A stretch of DNA of 64,000 nucleotides from Fictibacillus phosphorivorans (GCF_001629705.1 NZ_CP015378.1:3968001-4032000), one strand, 5' to 3'. Shown: positions 41,975-50,075, numbered from the stretch's first letter. Made by a program: numbers and translations. Notes: generated from the sequence alone by a model not told the origin.

Positions 41975-42988
41975 ATGAAAAACGAAAGAATTTTACTCGT
42001 GAATCGACCAAAAGGCGCACCTCAAAAAAGCGATTTTCGCTTCGAGGAAGCTTCTACTCCTGCACTTGAAAATAACCAGGTACTTTTAAAGACGATTTAT
42101 CTATCTGTAGATCCATATATGAGAGGACGCATGAGCGACCGAAAATCTTACGTGCCTCCCTTTCAGTTAAACGAACCTATCTCTGGTGGCATCGTCGGAC
42201 AAGTTGTTGAATCTCTTTCAGGTGAGCTAGAAGAAGGCGACTTCGTCATTGGTAACTTAGCGTGGCAAAAATACAACGTAGCAAGTGATGCTGAAGTACG
42301 TAAATTAGACCCATCTCTAGCACCACTTACTGCAAACCTTGGTGTGTTAGGCATGACTGGCTTAACGGCATACTTCGGTTTACTAGATATCGGTAACCCT
42401 CAAGAAGGGGAAACGGTTGTTGTCAGTGGCGCAGCTGGAGCTGTTGGTACAATTGTTGGTCAAATCGCTAAGATCAAAGGTGCTCGTGTTGTCGGAATCG
42501 CAGGTTCAGACGATAAGATCTCTTACTTAAAAGACGAGCTAGGCTTTGATGTTGCGATCAACTACAAAACAGAAAATGTTTATGAAGCGTTAAAAGCGGC
42601 TTGTCCAGATGGCGTTGACGTTTATTTTGATAACGTCGGCGGAGAGATCTCTGATAGCGTGCTCGCTTTGATCAACAAAGGCGCTCGCATTCCAGTTTGC
42701 GGACAGATCGCGCTTTATAACCTTGAAAAAGCAGACGTTGGTCCACGTATGCAGAGTCAAATTCTGATCAACAGTGCGCTGATGAAAGGATTCATCGTTA
42801 GCGATTATGCCGCTCATTTTGAAGAAGGCGCGATCGAACTTGCTAAATGGGTAAAAGAAGGCAAGATTTCTTATAGCGAAAACATCGTTGACGGTTTTGA
42901 AAATACGATTGATGCGTTCCTAGGACTGTTTTCAGGTGAAAACACTGGAAAACAGCTTGTTAAAGTAGCTGAGCCTGAGAACGTGTAA
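41975..42988 (+). CDS. yfmJ: NADP-dependent MDR-type oxidoreductase (YfmJ-like)
   Basis: A zinc-free medium-chain dehydrogenase/reductase of 337 residues, of the leukotriene B4 dehydrogenase/CurA type. The N-terminus is followed by YLSVDPYMRGRM, a hallmark of this subfamily, and a nucleotide-binding loop VVSGAAGAVGTIVGQIAK near residue 150. It probably reduces alpha,beta-unsaturated ketones or aldehydes with NADPH. The start is ATG 41975 after GAGGAGG, and a good terminator follows. Confidence 0.88.
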   Translation: MKNERILLVNRPKGAPQKSDFRFEEASTPALENNQVLLKTIYLSVDPYMRGRMSDRKSYVPPFQLNEPISGGIVGQVVESLSGELEEGDFVIGNLAWQKYNVASDAEVRKLDPSLAPLTANLGVLGMTGLTAYFGLLDIGNPQEGETVVVSGAAGAVGTIVGQIAKIKGARVVGIAGSDDKISYLKDELGFDVAINYKTENVYEALKAACPDGVDVYFDNVGGEISDSVLALINKGARIPVCGQIALYNLEKADVGPRMQSQILINSALMKGFIVSDYAAHFEEGAIELAKWVKEGKISYSENIVDGFENTIDAFLGLFSGENTGKQLVKVAEPENV

Positions 42989-43006
42989 CAAAAGGCATTA
43001 GATGAG

Positions 43007-43046
43007 GAAGCTTTTCACTCGATAAGAAGTGAAAAGCTTCTTTTTT
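43007..43046 (+). terminator. Terminator of the yfmJ-like gene
   Basis: GAAGCTTTTCACT / AGTGAAAAGCTTC followed by TTTTTT. Confidence 0.92.
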
Positions 43047-43069
43047 ATGTAGTTGGGGAGTTGCTGTTT

Positions 43070-43188
43070 AAGTTAATTCGAGAATTTAGAGAGAAAATAC
43101 GGCGTAAATTCAACATATTACGGCGAGTTTTGACCATAATACTGCGACTTTTTAAGATATTTCGGCGAGTTTACAAAAATCGACAAAT
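43070..43188. repeat. 21-bp-step repeat array, CGGCGAG family
   Basis: Five units with anchors (CGAGA, CGGCG, CGGCG, CTGCG, CGGCG) at 43079, 43100, 43121, 43142 and 43163, each exactly 21 bp apart; units resemble ATAnTaCGGCGAGTTTT. The array ends in ATCGACA, the TCGAC lying 17 bp after the last anchor. It fills the gap between the yfmJ terminator and the kinase terminator (convergent genes). Confidence 0.85.
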
Positions 43189-43198
43189 GCCATAAAAA

Positions 43199-43231
43199 AA
43201 CTTGAGCTGAAAACAATCATCAGCTCAAGTT
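43199..43231 (-). terminator. Terminator of the histidine kinase gene
   Basis: AACTTGAGCTG / CAGCTCAAGTT with a minus-strand run of seven T lies at the kinase stop. Confidence 0.85.
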
Positions 43232-43234
43232 ACA

Positions 43235-44974
43235 TCAAACAGGCAGCACCATACTAGCCGTTGTGCCTTCACCCTCTATACTCGTAAAACGAAGTTCACC
43301 GTTATGTTCTTTCATGATCTTAGAGCTGATCATCAAACCGAGCCCTGTTCCTTTTTCTTTCGTCGTATAAAAAGGCTCACACATTTTCTCAATACGGTTG
43401 CTCGGAATGCCACACCCTTGATCTTTTACAATTACATGAATCTGGCCATCTATCATCTGTGCTTGAACCGTGATCTCTCCGCCATCGACCATTGAATCGA
43501 TCGCATTTTTCAACAAGTTGATCAACACTTGTTTCAGCTCGTTTTCTTCTGCATGAATATGTGGCAGAGCTTCAGGCATCTTCGTACGAATCTGAATGTT
43601 TTGTACGATCGCTTCAGGCTGAAGTAGGGCTTCCACAAACTCGATGATCTCTTTTAAACACGTCTTCTTAAACGTTCGAACTTGCGGTTTTGCCAGCAAT
43701 AACAGCTGCCCCATAATCTGATCGATGCGGTCCAATTCTTTGTCCATGATGCTGTAGTAGTTGGATGGATTGATTCCGTGGCTTTCTTGTAAAAACTGAA
43801 TAAATCCTTTTAGTGATGTCAGCGGATTTCGGATTTCATGCGCAACCGAAGCCGCAAGCTGACCAACGATCGAAAGTTTGTCGGACTGACGCAGCATATC
43901 TTCTGATTTTTTTCGATCTGATATATCACGCGTTACCCCAATGATCTCGACGACTTTCCCTGTGTCATCTGTAATGCTTTTGCACGATGTTTCTAACCAC
44001 ACATAATGTCCGTCTTTATGCTGCAAGCGGAAAGGAACCGTTTTCGTACATGGTCCAGCCATTAACTCTTCGTGTGCTTTTCTAGAAACTTCTTCGTCAT
44101 CGGGATGAAGCATCCCATAGCCGGTTTCCCCTAAAATTTCTTCAGGTCTTTTCCCTAATAACGCATACGAGGCAGGTGAGATATACGTAAACGATCCATC
44201 AGCTTTATGTGTCGTGATCATATCCATCGCATTTTCAGCGAGCAGTCTGTATCTCGCTTCACTCTCTTCTAGCAGTTGTCGGGACTCGATCTTTTCCGTT
44301 ACCTCCCGGCCAAATACAAGCAAGTTTTTGCGAGTTCCGTCTGGATGAAACACAGGAATTTTGTATACATCAAAAAAACGCGTACTGCCGTCTCGTGCAG
44401 GCACGAATTCTTCACACCTTACAATTTCTCTTGCCTGCCACACTTGCTCATCCGTTTCGATACAATATTGAAATACATCTCGAAAGTCAGGCGTGATCTC
44501 TGCTAAGTCAGCATCGGTCTTTCCTGTAAAATCGAATCCAGGCAGTTCAAAAAGTTCACCTACAAATTCATTCGCAAATATAAAGCGCCCATCCCCGTCT
44601 TTGATGCCAATAAAATCGGGAACAATGTTCATTAACGTTTTCATAAGAGGTTCCTGACAAGAATGAACGACAGCCGGCAATTCTTTCAAGATATAATAGC
44701 GTACAGAGCTCTCACCAAACGGCAAAGTCCCTTCACTCACTTTTACCGAAATAAAACCATTCACAGCAAGCAATGTTCCTTCTTCACCGTCTGAATGACG
44801 TAAAAGGACTTCTTCCACTGACTTTCCTGTTTCAAAGTCAGCTTGATCTGTCAGATTCAAATAATGTTGATTCACTGCCGTTATTTCTTCATTCTTATCC
44901 ACTACCACAACCGCTTCAGATAGCTGATCGATAAATGTTTGGAAATATCCCATCTCTTTAGAAATCGCTGTCAT
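43235..44974 (-). CDS. Three-PAS sensor histidine kinase
   Basis: A soluble kinase of 579 residues without membrane segments. PAS-like domains lie at about 5-105, 120-235 and 250-370. The HisKA domain has the phospho-His in SVAHEIRNPLTSLKGFIQFL, and the ATPase has the N box LLKNAIDSM, GCGIP and GTGLGL. This H-box resembles those of the KinA/KinE sporulation kinases, which phosphorylate Spo0F. There is no adjacent response regulator (an orphan kinase), which also fits a phosphorelay role. The start is ATG 44974 after AAAGGGGGG. Confidence 0.88.
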   Translation of the reverse strand: MTAISKEMGYFQTFIDQLSEAVVVVDKNEEITAVNQHYLNLTDQADFETGKSVEEVLLRHSDGEEGTLLAVNGFISVKVSEGTLPFGESSVRYYILKELPAVVHSCQEPLMKTLMNIVPDFIGIKDGDGRFIFANEFVGELFELPGFDFTGKTDADLAEITPDFRDVFQYCIETDEQVWQAREIVRCEEFVPARDGSTRFFDVYKIPVFHPDGTRKNLLVFGREVTEKIESRQLLEESEARYRLLAENAMDMITTHKADGSFTYISPASYALLGKRPEEILGETGYGMLHPDDEEVSRKAHEELMAGPCTKTVPFRLQHKDGHYVWLETSCKSITDDTGKVVEIIGVTRDISDRKKSEDMLRQSDKLSIVGQLAASVAHEIRNPLTSLKGFIQFLQESHGINPSNYYSIMDKELDRIDQIMGQLLLLAKPQVRTFKKTCLKEIIEFVEALLQPEAIVQNIQIRTKMPEALPHIHAEENELKQVLINLLKNAIDSMVDGGEITVQAQMIDGQIHVIVKDQGCGIPSNRIEKMCEPFYTTKEKGTGLGLMISSKIMKEHNGELRFTSIEGEGTTASMVLPV

Positions 44975-45153
44975 TTCTCTTGTCCCCCCTTTATCCATCT
45001 AATTCTCTATTGTAACTATAGCAAAAAAGACATAATGATATAACAAAATTCGACAAATTTAGCTAAAAACAGTTGAAGTCAGTTCCATCCTACTATATTT
45101 CTTTAGATTTCCATTGCTTTACACTTAAGAATTTACTATATTTGATTAATGTA

Positions 45154-45168
45154 AGAGGTCTGACCTCT
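45154..45168. promoter_or_regulatory. Palindrome upstream of the AmiS/UreI gene
   Basis: AGAGGTC-T-GACCTCT is a perfect 15-base palindrome 34 bases before the start codon. It could be an operator or start-proximal hairpin. Its core GGTCTGACC equals the core of the GGGGTCTGACCCC repeat, but the flanks differ. Confidence 0.45.
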
Positions 45169-45202
45169 AGAAGAAATTTATAAAAGTAATGAGGGAATTT
45201 AA

Positions 45203-45826
45203 ATGGGTGCTATAGGTTTGCTGTTTTCAGGTGGAGCTTTATTCTTAAATAGCTTAATGTTGCTTGGAAAAGCTGAAGAAAAAAGTGTCGCGTTTTTCAA
45301 TATATTAGTCGGATTGCTTCAAGTCATCACACCGATTTATCTCATCATCACGTCTGATGGATCAAATTGGTCAATGTTCAATAACGGTGCTGTTTTCTTA
45401 TTCGGGTTCACTTACCTTTACCTTGGGGTGACAATTCTAAAAGGATTCGATTCCAGCGGGCTCGGATGGTACTCCCTGTGGGTATCGATGATGGCCATCG
45501 TTTATGCACTTGTGTTTTACGTGCAAGAAAATGACGTAGTAAACGCTCTAACGTGGGTGCTGTGGGCGTTCCTTTGGTTTCTTTTCTTCTTGTCATCCGC
45601 ACTTAAAAAGCCATACGATAACTACATCGGAAGAGTCGCTTTCGTTCAGTCATGGGTAACGTTAACGCTCCCTTCCCTATTCATGCTTCTGGATCTTTGG
45701 CAAAACGCTAAGCTTCAAGAAATCTGGACCTTTGTTTGCATCGGCTCCATGATTTATTTTGTAATAGAAGCGATTTTGTTTGCAAAATCGATTAAAAAAG
45801 AAAAATTAGTAGAAGAATTAGTTTAG
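45203..45826 (+). CDS. AmiS/UreI-family transporter
   Basis: A polytopic membrane protein of 207 residues with six to seven hydrophobic segments. The pattern (GLLFSGGALFLNSLMLLG; NNGAVFLFGFTYLYLG; WYSLWVSMMA) fits the AmiS/UreI family of urea and short-chain amide channels. No urease or amidase gene lies nearby, so the substrate is open. The start is ATG 45203; a perfect palindrome upstream and a terminator downstream suggest a single regulated gene. Confidence 0.82.
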   Translation: MGAIGLLFSGGALFLNSLMLLGKAEEKSVAFFNILVGLLQVITPIYLIITSDGSNWSMFNNGAVFLFGFTYLYLGVTILKGFDSSGLGWYSLWVSMMAIVYALVFYVQENDVVNALTWVLWAFLWFLFFLSSALKKPYDNYIGRVAFVQSWVTLTLPSLFMLLDLWQNAKLQEIWTFVCIGSMIYFVIEAILFAKSIKKEKLVEELV

Positions 45827-45833
45827 GCGGAAG

Positions 45834-45863
45834 CCGGTCTCGATGTTTCGAGGCCGGTTTTTT
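45834..45863 (+). terminator. Terminator of the AmiS/UreI gene
   Basis: CCGGTCTCGA / TCGAGGCCGG with one G:T pair followed by TTTTTT. Confidence 0.9.
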
Positions 45864-45904
45864 ATGTGTGGGTTCTGTGGGATGAGGTGTGATGAGGGTG
45901 CGGA

Positions 45905-46040
45905 TCGCAATTAAGCCGTTTTGAGGAGAAATTAAGTCGGAGAAAGGTTCAATTAAGTCTATTTTGAAAAAATTAAGTCAAAATCCATACTAATTGAGTC
46001 TAATTCGCAAAATAAAGGCCATTCGACACAGCTCGACATG
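45905..46040. repeat. 21-bp-step repeat array, AATTAAGTC family
   Basis: Anchors AATT(A/G)AG start at 45909, 45930, 45951, 45971 and 45992 (steps 21, 21, 20, 21). The array ends in two TCGACA-like sequences (46023 and 46033). It lies between the terminators of two convergent genes. Confidence 0.82.
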
Positions 46041-46066
46041 CTCACACAAATACTTCAATAAACAAA

Positions 46067-46117
46067 AACCCCTGTCTGGCGGCTGTAAACACAAATAACA
46101 GCTTTCAAACAGGGGTT
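46067..46117 (-). terminator. Terminator of speB
   Basis: AACCCCTGT / ACAGGGGTT encloses GCTGT / ACAGC; a T-run follows on the minus strand. It lies 10 bases after the speB stop. Confidence 0.85.
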
Positions 46118-46126
46118 ATGATTCAA

Positions 46127-46999
46127 TTATTTTACCCAGCCTAACAAAATTTCACGAAGGAACTTGCTAGCTGCGATTGGTGTTTGCTCGGAGTGGTCAT
46201 AAACGGGAGCCACTTCTACTAAGTCTGCTCCGATCACGTTAATGTCCGCTTTTGCAATCAACTGAATCGCTTCAAGAAGCTCTTTTGACGTGATTCCGCC
46301 AGCTTCTGCTGTTCCTGTTCCAGGAGCTGCAGATGGATCTAACACATCAATATCGATCGTAACGTACACGTTACGTCCCTTTAATGTAGGAAGAACTTCT
46401 TTTAATGGCTCAGCCACATCAAACTTGTACATGTGCATGCCGCTTGTTTTTGCGAATTCAAACTCTTCACGCATACCAGAACGGATTCCGAACGAATAAA
46501 CGTTTTCTGCGCCGATCAAATCACATACTTTGCGGATCGGTGTTGAGTGAGAAAGAACTTCTCCTTCATACTGCTCACGAAGATCAGCATGTGCATCAAT
46601 ATGAATCACAACATAGTCATCATATTTTTGCTTCAACGCTTTGAATACCGGCCAAGTGACAAGGTGCTCTCCACCCATTCCTAGCGGAAACTTGTTGTCA
46701 GCGAGTAACGTTGAAACGTACTCTTCGATCATATCAAGTGAACGCTGAGGATTTCCAAACGGTAACGGGATGTCTCCTGCATCAAAATAGTTCACTTCTT
46801 CAAGATGCTTGTCCATGTATGGGCTGTACTCTTCAAGACCAAGAGATGCCTCACGAATACGAGCAGGGCCAAAACGGCTACCCGGACGGAAAGAAACCGT
46901 CCAATCCATCGGCATGCCGTAAAGAACAGCATCAGCCGTCTTATAATCAGGCTTACTTAAAATAAACACATTTCCAGAATAAGCTTCATCAAAACGCAT
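46127..46999 (-). CDS. speB: Agmatinase
   Basis: A ureohydrolase of 290 residues that converts agmatine to putrescine and urea. Manganese ligands lie in GGEHLVTWP, HIDAHADLREQYEGE and DIDVLDPSAAPGTGT. It follows speE in the same direction, separated by a stem-loop element, and together they convert agmatine to spermidine. The start is ATG 46999 after AAGGAGTG. Confidence 0.94.
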   Translation of the reverse strand: MRFDEAYSGNVFILSKPDYKTADAVLYGMPMDWTVSFRPGSRFGPARIREASLGLEEYSPYMDKHLEEVNYFDAGDIPLPFGNPQRSLDMIEEYVSTLLADNKFPLGMGGEHLVTWPVFKALKQKYDDYVVIHIDAHADLREQYEGEVLSHSTPIRKVCDLIGAENVYSFGIRSGMREEFEFAKTSGMHMYKFDVAEPLKEVLPTLKGRNVYVTIDIDVLDPSAAPGTGTAEAGGITSKELLEAIQLIAKADINVIGADLVEVAPVYDHSEQTPIAASKFLREILLGWVK

Positions 47000-47148
47000 G
47001 ATTTTACACTCCTTATGTAAAATACAGGACCGTCCTAAAAAGCAAGCTCACACTTACCTTTGACGGCCCTCATTTTTCTTATTTTTTACCTGTTTTCGGT
47101 GTTTGTTGCTTGCGCGCTTCCTCTTCTCCAAAAAAACTTCCTCGAAAA

Positions 47149-47278
47149 GTTGATTGGAGTGTAAGATGCGAGACTCCTGGGGGATCAGCGGGACAGGTGA
47201 GACACCTAAGGGCGCATGGCGCCGAGGTGGCTCACCGCCCACCCCCCGGAAAGCGAGCATCTGAAACGGAAATCAATC
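47149..47278. repeat. 130-bp stem-loop element, copy F
   Basis: Starts GTTGATTGGAGTGTAAGATG and ends GAAACGGAAATCAA. The proximal helix is GGGGG/CCCCC, a paired change from the GCGGG/CCCGC of other copies; the distal helix is CACCT/AGGTG and the apical hairpin GGCGC-ATG-GCGCC. It fills the gap between speE and speB. Confidence 0.85.
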
Positions 47279-47312
47279 ACTTTCAAAAGCAACAAAGTTT
47301 ATAATTACAGAT

Positions 47313-48143
47313 TTACTTTTTAATCAAGTCACTAACAAACTTCGGCAACGCGAACGCAGCTGTGTGAAGTTGTGGCGTCCAATATTTCGTTTCAATATCG
47401 TGGAAACGAGAAGCAGGAACTTCTAGCGGATCATGTTTCTTAGATCCGATCGTGAACGTCCAAAGACCACTTGGGTAAGTTGGGATGTTCGCAGTGTAAA
47501 GACGAGTGATCGGGAAGATCTCACTAACATCGCTGAATACTTGAGAGATCAACTCAGGCGTGAACCAAGGGTTGTCTGTTTGTGCAACAAAGATTCCGTC
47601 TTCTTTAAGTGCTTTAGAGATTCCTTCATAGAAACCTTTTTCAAAAAGCTTAGCAGCTGGTCCAACTGGCTCAGTTGAGTCAACCATGATTACATCGTAC
47701 TCGTTATTGCTTGTTGCGATGTGCATGAATCCATCATCAACCTTTACTTCAACGCGCGGGTTCTCTAGGTCTCCAGCAATTTCAGGTAGATATTGTTTAG
47801 AATACTCGATTACTTTTCCATCGATCTCAACAAGAACGGCTTTTTCAACAGATGGGTGCTTAAGCACTTCACGGATTACTCCACCATCTCCTCCACCAAC
47901 AACTAGAACGTTCTTCGGGTTAGGGTGTGTGAAAAGAGGTACGTGTGCTACCATCTCGTGGTAAACGAACTCGTCTTTTTGCGTTGTCATAACCATGCCA
48001 TCAAGGATCAGCATGTTTCCGAACTCTTCTGTTTCTACCATATCTAACTTTTGAAATTCTGTTTGCTCAGATACGTAAGTTTTGTTAATTTTCATCGTAA
48101 TTCCGAAATTTTCCGTTTGTTTTTCAGTAAACCAAATACTCAT
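47313..48143 (-). CDS. speE: Spermidine synthase
   Basis: An aminopropyltransferase of 276 residues that adds an aminopropyl group from decarboxylated SAM to putrescine. The SAM-like nucleotide motif [15 protein letters not shown] and the substrate-binding [11 protein letters not shown] are intact. The start is ATG 48143 after GTAGGAGTG; a 35-codon upstream extension has no ribosome binding site. speE-speB order matches B. subtilis. Confidence 0.95.
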   Translation of the reverse strand: MSIWFTEKQTENFGITMKINKTYVSEQTEFQKLDMVETEEFGNMLILDGMVMTTQKDEFVYHEMVAHVPLFTHPNPKNVLVVGGGDGGVIREVLKHPSVEKAVLVEIDGKVIEYSKQYLPEIAGDLENPRVEVKVDDGFMHIATSNNEYDVIMVDSTEPVGPAAKLFEKGFYEGISKALKEDGIFVAQTDNPWFTPELISQVFSDVSEIFPITRLYTANIPTYPSGLWTFTIGSKKHDPLEVPASRFHDIETKYWTPQLHTAAFALPKFVSDLIKK

Positions 48144-48379
48144 GTTGGTCTCACTCCTACTATATATTTTGAAATGCCAGGCATCGTTGTTTCGAGATTT
48201 TACAAACAAAATGATTATAGCATTCTGGGACCTAAGATTCCAATTCAATTTTTGTCAGAATGAAGTTAAACGAAAATAACTCCTCCTTATCCATACCATA
48301 TTCTTAGTTTCCTAATCTTTAACCAATAAAATAGGTCATATCCCTCGCTTCTTTCGGCTGACTATTCTGACTACTTAAG

Positions 48380-48388
48380 TGGTATAAT
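48380..48388 (+). promoter_or_regulatory. Extended -10 promoter of the toxin locus
   Basis: TGGTATAAT is a consensus extended -10. A weak -35-like CTGACT lies further upstream. The predicted transcript would begin about 90 bases before the small toxin ORF. The rest of the 340-base gap after speE shows nothing else. Confidence 0.65.
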
Positions 48389-48424
48389 GGAGATAGCGTT
48401 CAGAAGGACAGACGGTCGGCGCAT

Positions 48425-48487
48425 TCCCTTTTTTAAACTGAAGCTGGACATCTTGCGGGTATCCGCAGCTTACAGTTAAGGGGGGTG
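48425..48487 (+). promoter_or_regulatory. Leader hairpin sequestering the toxin ribosome binding site
   Basis: AACTGAAGCTG (48436-48446) pairs with AGCTTACAGTT (48467-48477) with bulges around an inner GCGG-GTAT-CCGC. Just outside, CATTCCCTT (48422-48430) is complementary to the ribosome binding site AAGGGGGGTG (48478-48487). The extended stem would hide the start, a frequent feature of type I toxin mRNAs. Confidence 0.5.
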
Positions 48488-48574
48488 ATGCCTCTGACGA
48501 TTTTTGAGGCGTTGATGTTTGCGGTCGCTTTCAGCTCGCTTATCGTTACTGTCCTTACGTCTAAAAATAAATAG
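48488..48574 (+). CDS. Putative holin-like (Hol-Tox/TxpA type) type I toxin
   Basis: A 28-residue peptide with an acidic N-terminal turn (MPLTIFEALMFAVAF), one membrane helix (SSLIVTVLTS) and a basic KNK tail. This is the pattern of the putative holin-like toxin family whose members include TxpA/BsrG-like type I toxins. It has the strongest ribosome binding site in the window (AAGGGGGGTG) directly before ATG. A consensus promoter precedes it and a hairpin terminator follows at 48665, giving an mRNA of about 300 bases with long, structured untranslated regions. The expected antisense RNA would overlap the 3' half on the minus strand; I could not identify its promoter. Confidence 0.75.
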   Translation: MPLTIFEALMFAVAFSSLIVTVLTSKNK

Positions 48575-48664
48575 GCCTCTGTCACACGTGTAAAAGCACC
48601 GGCTTTTCGTTCCAGAAAATCCGGCCTCGCTTTACCGACTCGTGTGTCCCTTCTGGCGCCCATT

Positions 48665-48696
48665 CGTCCGTGTCTTGTGCACGGGCGATTTCTTTT
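48665..48696 (+). terminator. Terminator of the toxin mRNA
   Basis: CGTCCGTG-TCTTGTG-CACGGGCG with one G:U pair is followed by ATTTCTTTT. Between the toxin stop and this site is another long imperfect stem (about 48586-48648, core CCGGCTTTTC / GAAAATCCGG). Confidence 0.6.
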
Positions 48697-48794
48697 AGTG
48701 CAAAAATCGGATAATAAGGAACAAAACTAGGGCAGCCCTTGTTCCTCTTGTACCATGAGGGGTATTAACAACTCTGATTCAAGAAATTGAGGAC

Positions 48795-48890
48795 ATAATC
48801 CTAGAAATTATTGAATTAATTCAGCGAGTTTTTGATATAATCCGGCGAGTTTTGATCATATATCGGCGAGTTGACAATAATCGACTCTAA
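48795..48890. repeat. 21-bp-step repeat array, second CGGCGAG copy
   Basis: Anchors (CTAGA, CAGCG, CGGCG, CGGCG) at 48801, 48822, 48843 and 48864 are exactly 21 bp apart. The array ends in ATCGAC with TCGAC 17 bp after the last anchor, the same geometry as at 43070-43188. It lies between the toxin terminator and the terminator of the convergent hydrolase. Confidence 0.82.
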
Positions 48891-48938
48891 CCACCCAGCA
48901 TTATACCCCTAACCAACATGTTGGAACTCAAGAATATA

Positions 48939-48976
48939 AAAAGCCATGAACACTCTAACCTTGGCTCATGGCTTTT
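48939..48976 (-). terminator. Terminator of the alpha/beta hydrolase
   Basis: AAAAGCCATGA / TCATGGCTTTT lies 5 bases after the hydrolase stop and is followed by TTATATT on the minus strand. Confidence 0.85.
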
Positions 48977-48981
48977 AACCC

Positions 48982-49830
48982 TTATGAAACTACAGAACTA
49001 TTCCTTACAATCGCATCTATAATAATCTCCCAATCATCTGTATGCAGTTCATGCCCCGTTCCTTCGAGCGTAACGAGTTCAGCATGCGGAATCGCTTTAG
49101 CCAGAGCCTGACCGTGTTCGAGCGGAAGGGCGCGATCTTCTGTTCCGTGCAGGATGATTGTAGGAACTGTAATTTCATTCATACGATCGAAATACTCTTC
49201 ACCGCCGCCTAGAAACATATAATTAAATCGGCTTTGAATCTGTTTAGCACGCGTGTATTCTCTTTCTGCCAATGCGTACATTCTTTTCTTTTCAAAAGGT
49301 TTGGATCCCGAAAGCACTGCCCACCCATCTGCTAGATAAGCAACAGCCTCTTCTTTATCAGCCCAATTAATAGAAGTACTTTTTCCATGGAAATCTAAAA
49401 TTTTCTGATCCATCTGAGGTAGCTCGGCTTGCTCTGTTCCAAATACACTGGATGCATGAATCGTCAGACTAAGCACACGTTCTGGATGCTTGATCGCCAT
49501 AATCTGCCCGATCATTCCACCAAGAGACATTCCCATAATATTTACTTTCTCTATTGAATAGGCATCTAGAATGCCAAACGCGTCATCAGCCAGGTCTGTA
49601 ATCGTATAGTTCGACGTGCCAGGTTCATAGACGACGGATTCACCGAGGTCGCGATGATCATAGCGAATCACGTATCTTCCTTTAGCTGCAAGACGCTCAC
49701 AAAATTTCTCATCCCACCAATCGAGCGAAGACATCGCTCCCATGATCAGGAGAACAGGGGGATCATTCGGGTTACCAAAGCTTTCTGTATTTATTTCTAC
49801 CTGATTTGTTTGTAAAAGTTGTTGTTTCAT
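48982..49830 (-). CDS. Alpha/beta hydrolase, candidate inducible antibiotic esterase
   Basis: A 282-residue alpha/beta hydrolase. The oxyanion segment is LLIMGAMSSLDWWD, followed by RYDHRDLGES, the nucleophile elbow GMSLGG, the late acid in GTEDRALPL and the His in GTGHELHTDDW. By eye it resembles the RdmC/EstX/EstT group of esterases and methylesterases. The ribosome binding site CACGGAGG precedes ATG 49830. Upstream are two overlapping tiny ORFs, the first ending Lys-Leu-Arg, and the second containing CTCCGT complementary to this site. That arrangement suggests drug-inducible translation, so a macrolide or other antibiotic ester is a possible substrate. The fold is certain; the substrate is inference. 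Confidence 0.82.
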   Translation of the reverse strand: MKQQLLQTNQVEINTESFGNPNDPPVLLIMGAMSSLDWWDEKFCERLAAKGRYVIRYDHRDLGESVVYEPGTSNYTITDLADDAFGILDAYSIEKVNIMGMSLGGMIGQIMAIKHPERVLSLTIHASSVFGTEQAELPQMDQKILDFHGKSTSINWADKEEAVAYLADGWAVLSGSKPFEKKRMYALAEREYTRAKQIQSRFNYMFLGGGEEYFDRMNEITVPTIILHGTEDRALPLEHGQALAKAIPHAELVTLEGTGHELHTDDWEIIIDAIVRNSSVVS

Positions 49831-49863
49831 TCTGTTTTCCTCCGTGATTTTATTTTTGCCACT

Positions 49864-49920
49864 TTAAAAAGCGCAGATCAATAAGCACTCAACGGAGTTA
49901 TCTTGGCCTGCACTTGTCAT
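49864..49920 (-). CDS. Second leader peptide upstream of the hydrolase
   Basis: An 18-codon ORF (MTSAGQDNSVECLLICAF) whose ATG overlaps the stop of the first leader (TAATG), so it can only be translated by coupling or reinitiation. Codons 8-10 contain AACTCCGT, complementary over six bases (CTCCGT) to the hydrolase ribosome binding site. It ends 33 bases before the hydrolase start. It is likely regulatory rather than functional as a peptide. Confidence 0.45.
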   Translation of the reverse strand: MTSAGQDNSVECLLICAF

Positions 49921-49949
49921 TATCGAAGTTTGATCCATTTAATGATCAT
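49920..49949 (-). CDS. First leader peptide (+x+ stalling candidate)
   Basis: A nine-codon ORF encoding MIIKWIKLR, with a strong ribosome binding site AAGGAGG ten bases upstream. The C-terminal Lys-Leu-Arg fits the +x+ pattern known to arrest ribosomes in the presence of macrolides (as in the Arg-Leu-Arg of the ErmD leader). The stop overlaps the next ATG. Position, size and motif suggest a sensor ORF for translational attenuation. Confidence 0.5.
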   Translation of the reverse strand: MIIKWIKLR

Positions 49950-50000
49950 GACGCGTCGGCCTCCTTCTTTTATATAATTAATGGTATTAGAACCGTATTT

Positions 50001-50032
50001 ATTTTAACATAATTTTCTGAACTTTTTATCAA
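50001..50032 (-). promoter_or_regulatory. Candidate promoter of the leader-hydrolase transcript
   Basis: On the minus strand an extended -10 TGTTAAAAT (TAAAAT at 50001-50006) lies 52 bases before the first leader ORF. A TTGATA at 50027-50032 is 20 bp upstream, longer than ideal. Confidence 0.4.
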
Positions 50033-50035
50033 AAA

Positions 50036-50075
50036 TAAAAAAAGCAACCCGCGATATCCACTCTCGGCTGCTTTT
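50036..50075 (-). terminator. Hairpin upstream of the hydrolase promoter
   Basis: AAAAGCAGCC / GGGTTGCTTTT followed on the minus strand by TTTTATTTTT would isolate the hydrolase transcript from carD. Confidence 0.6.
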
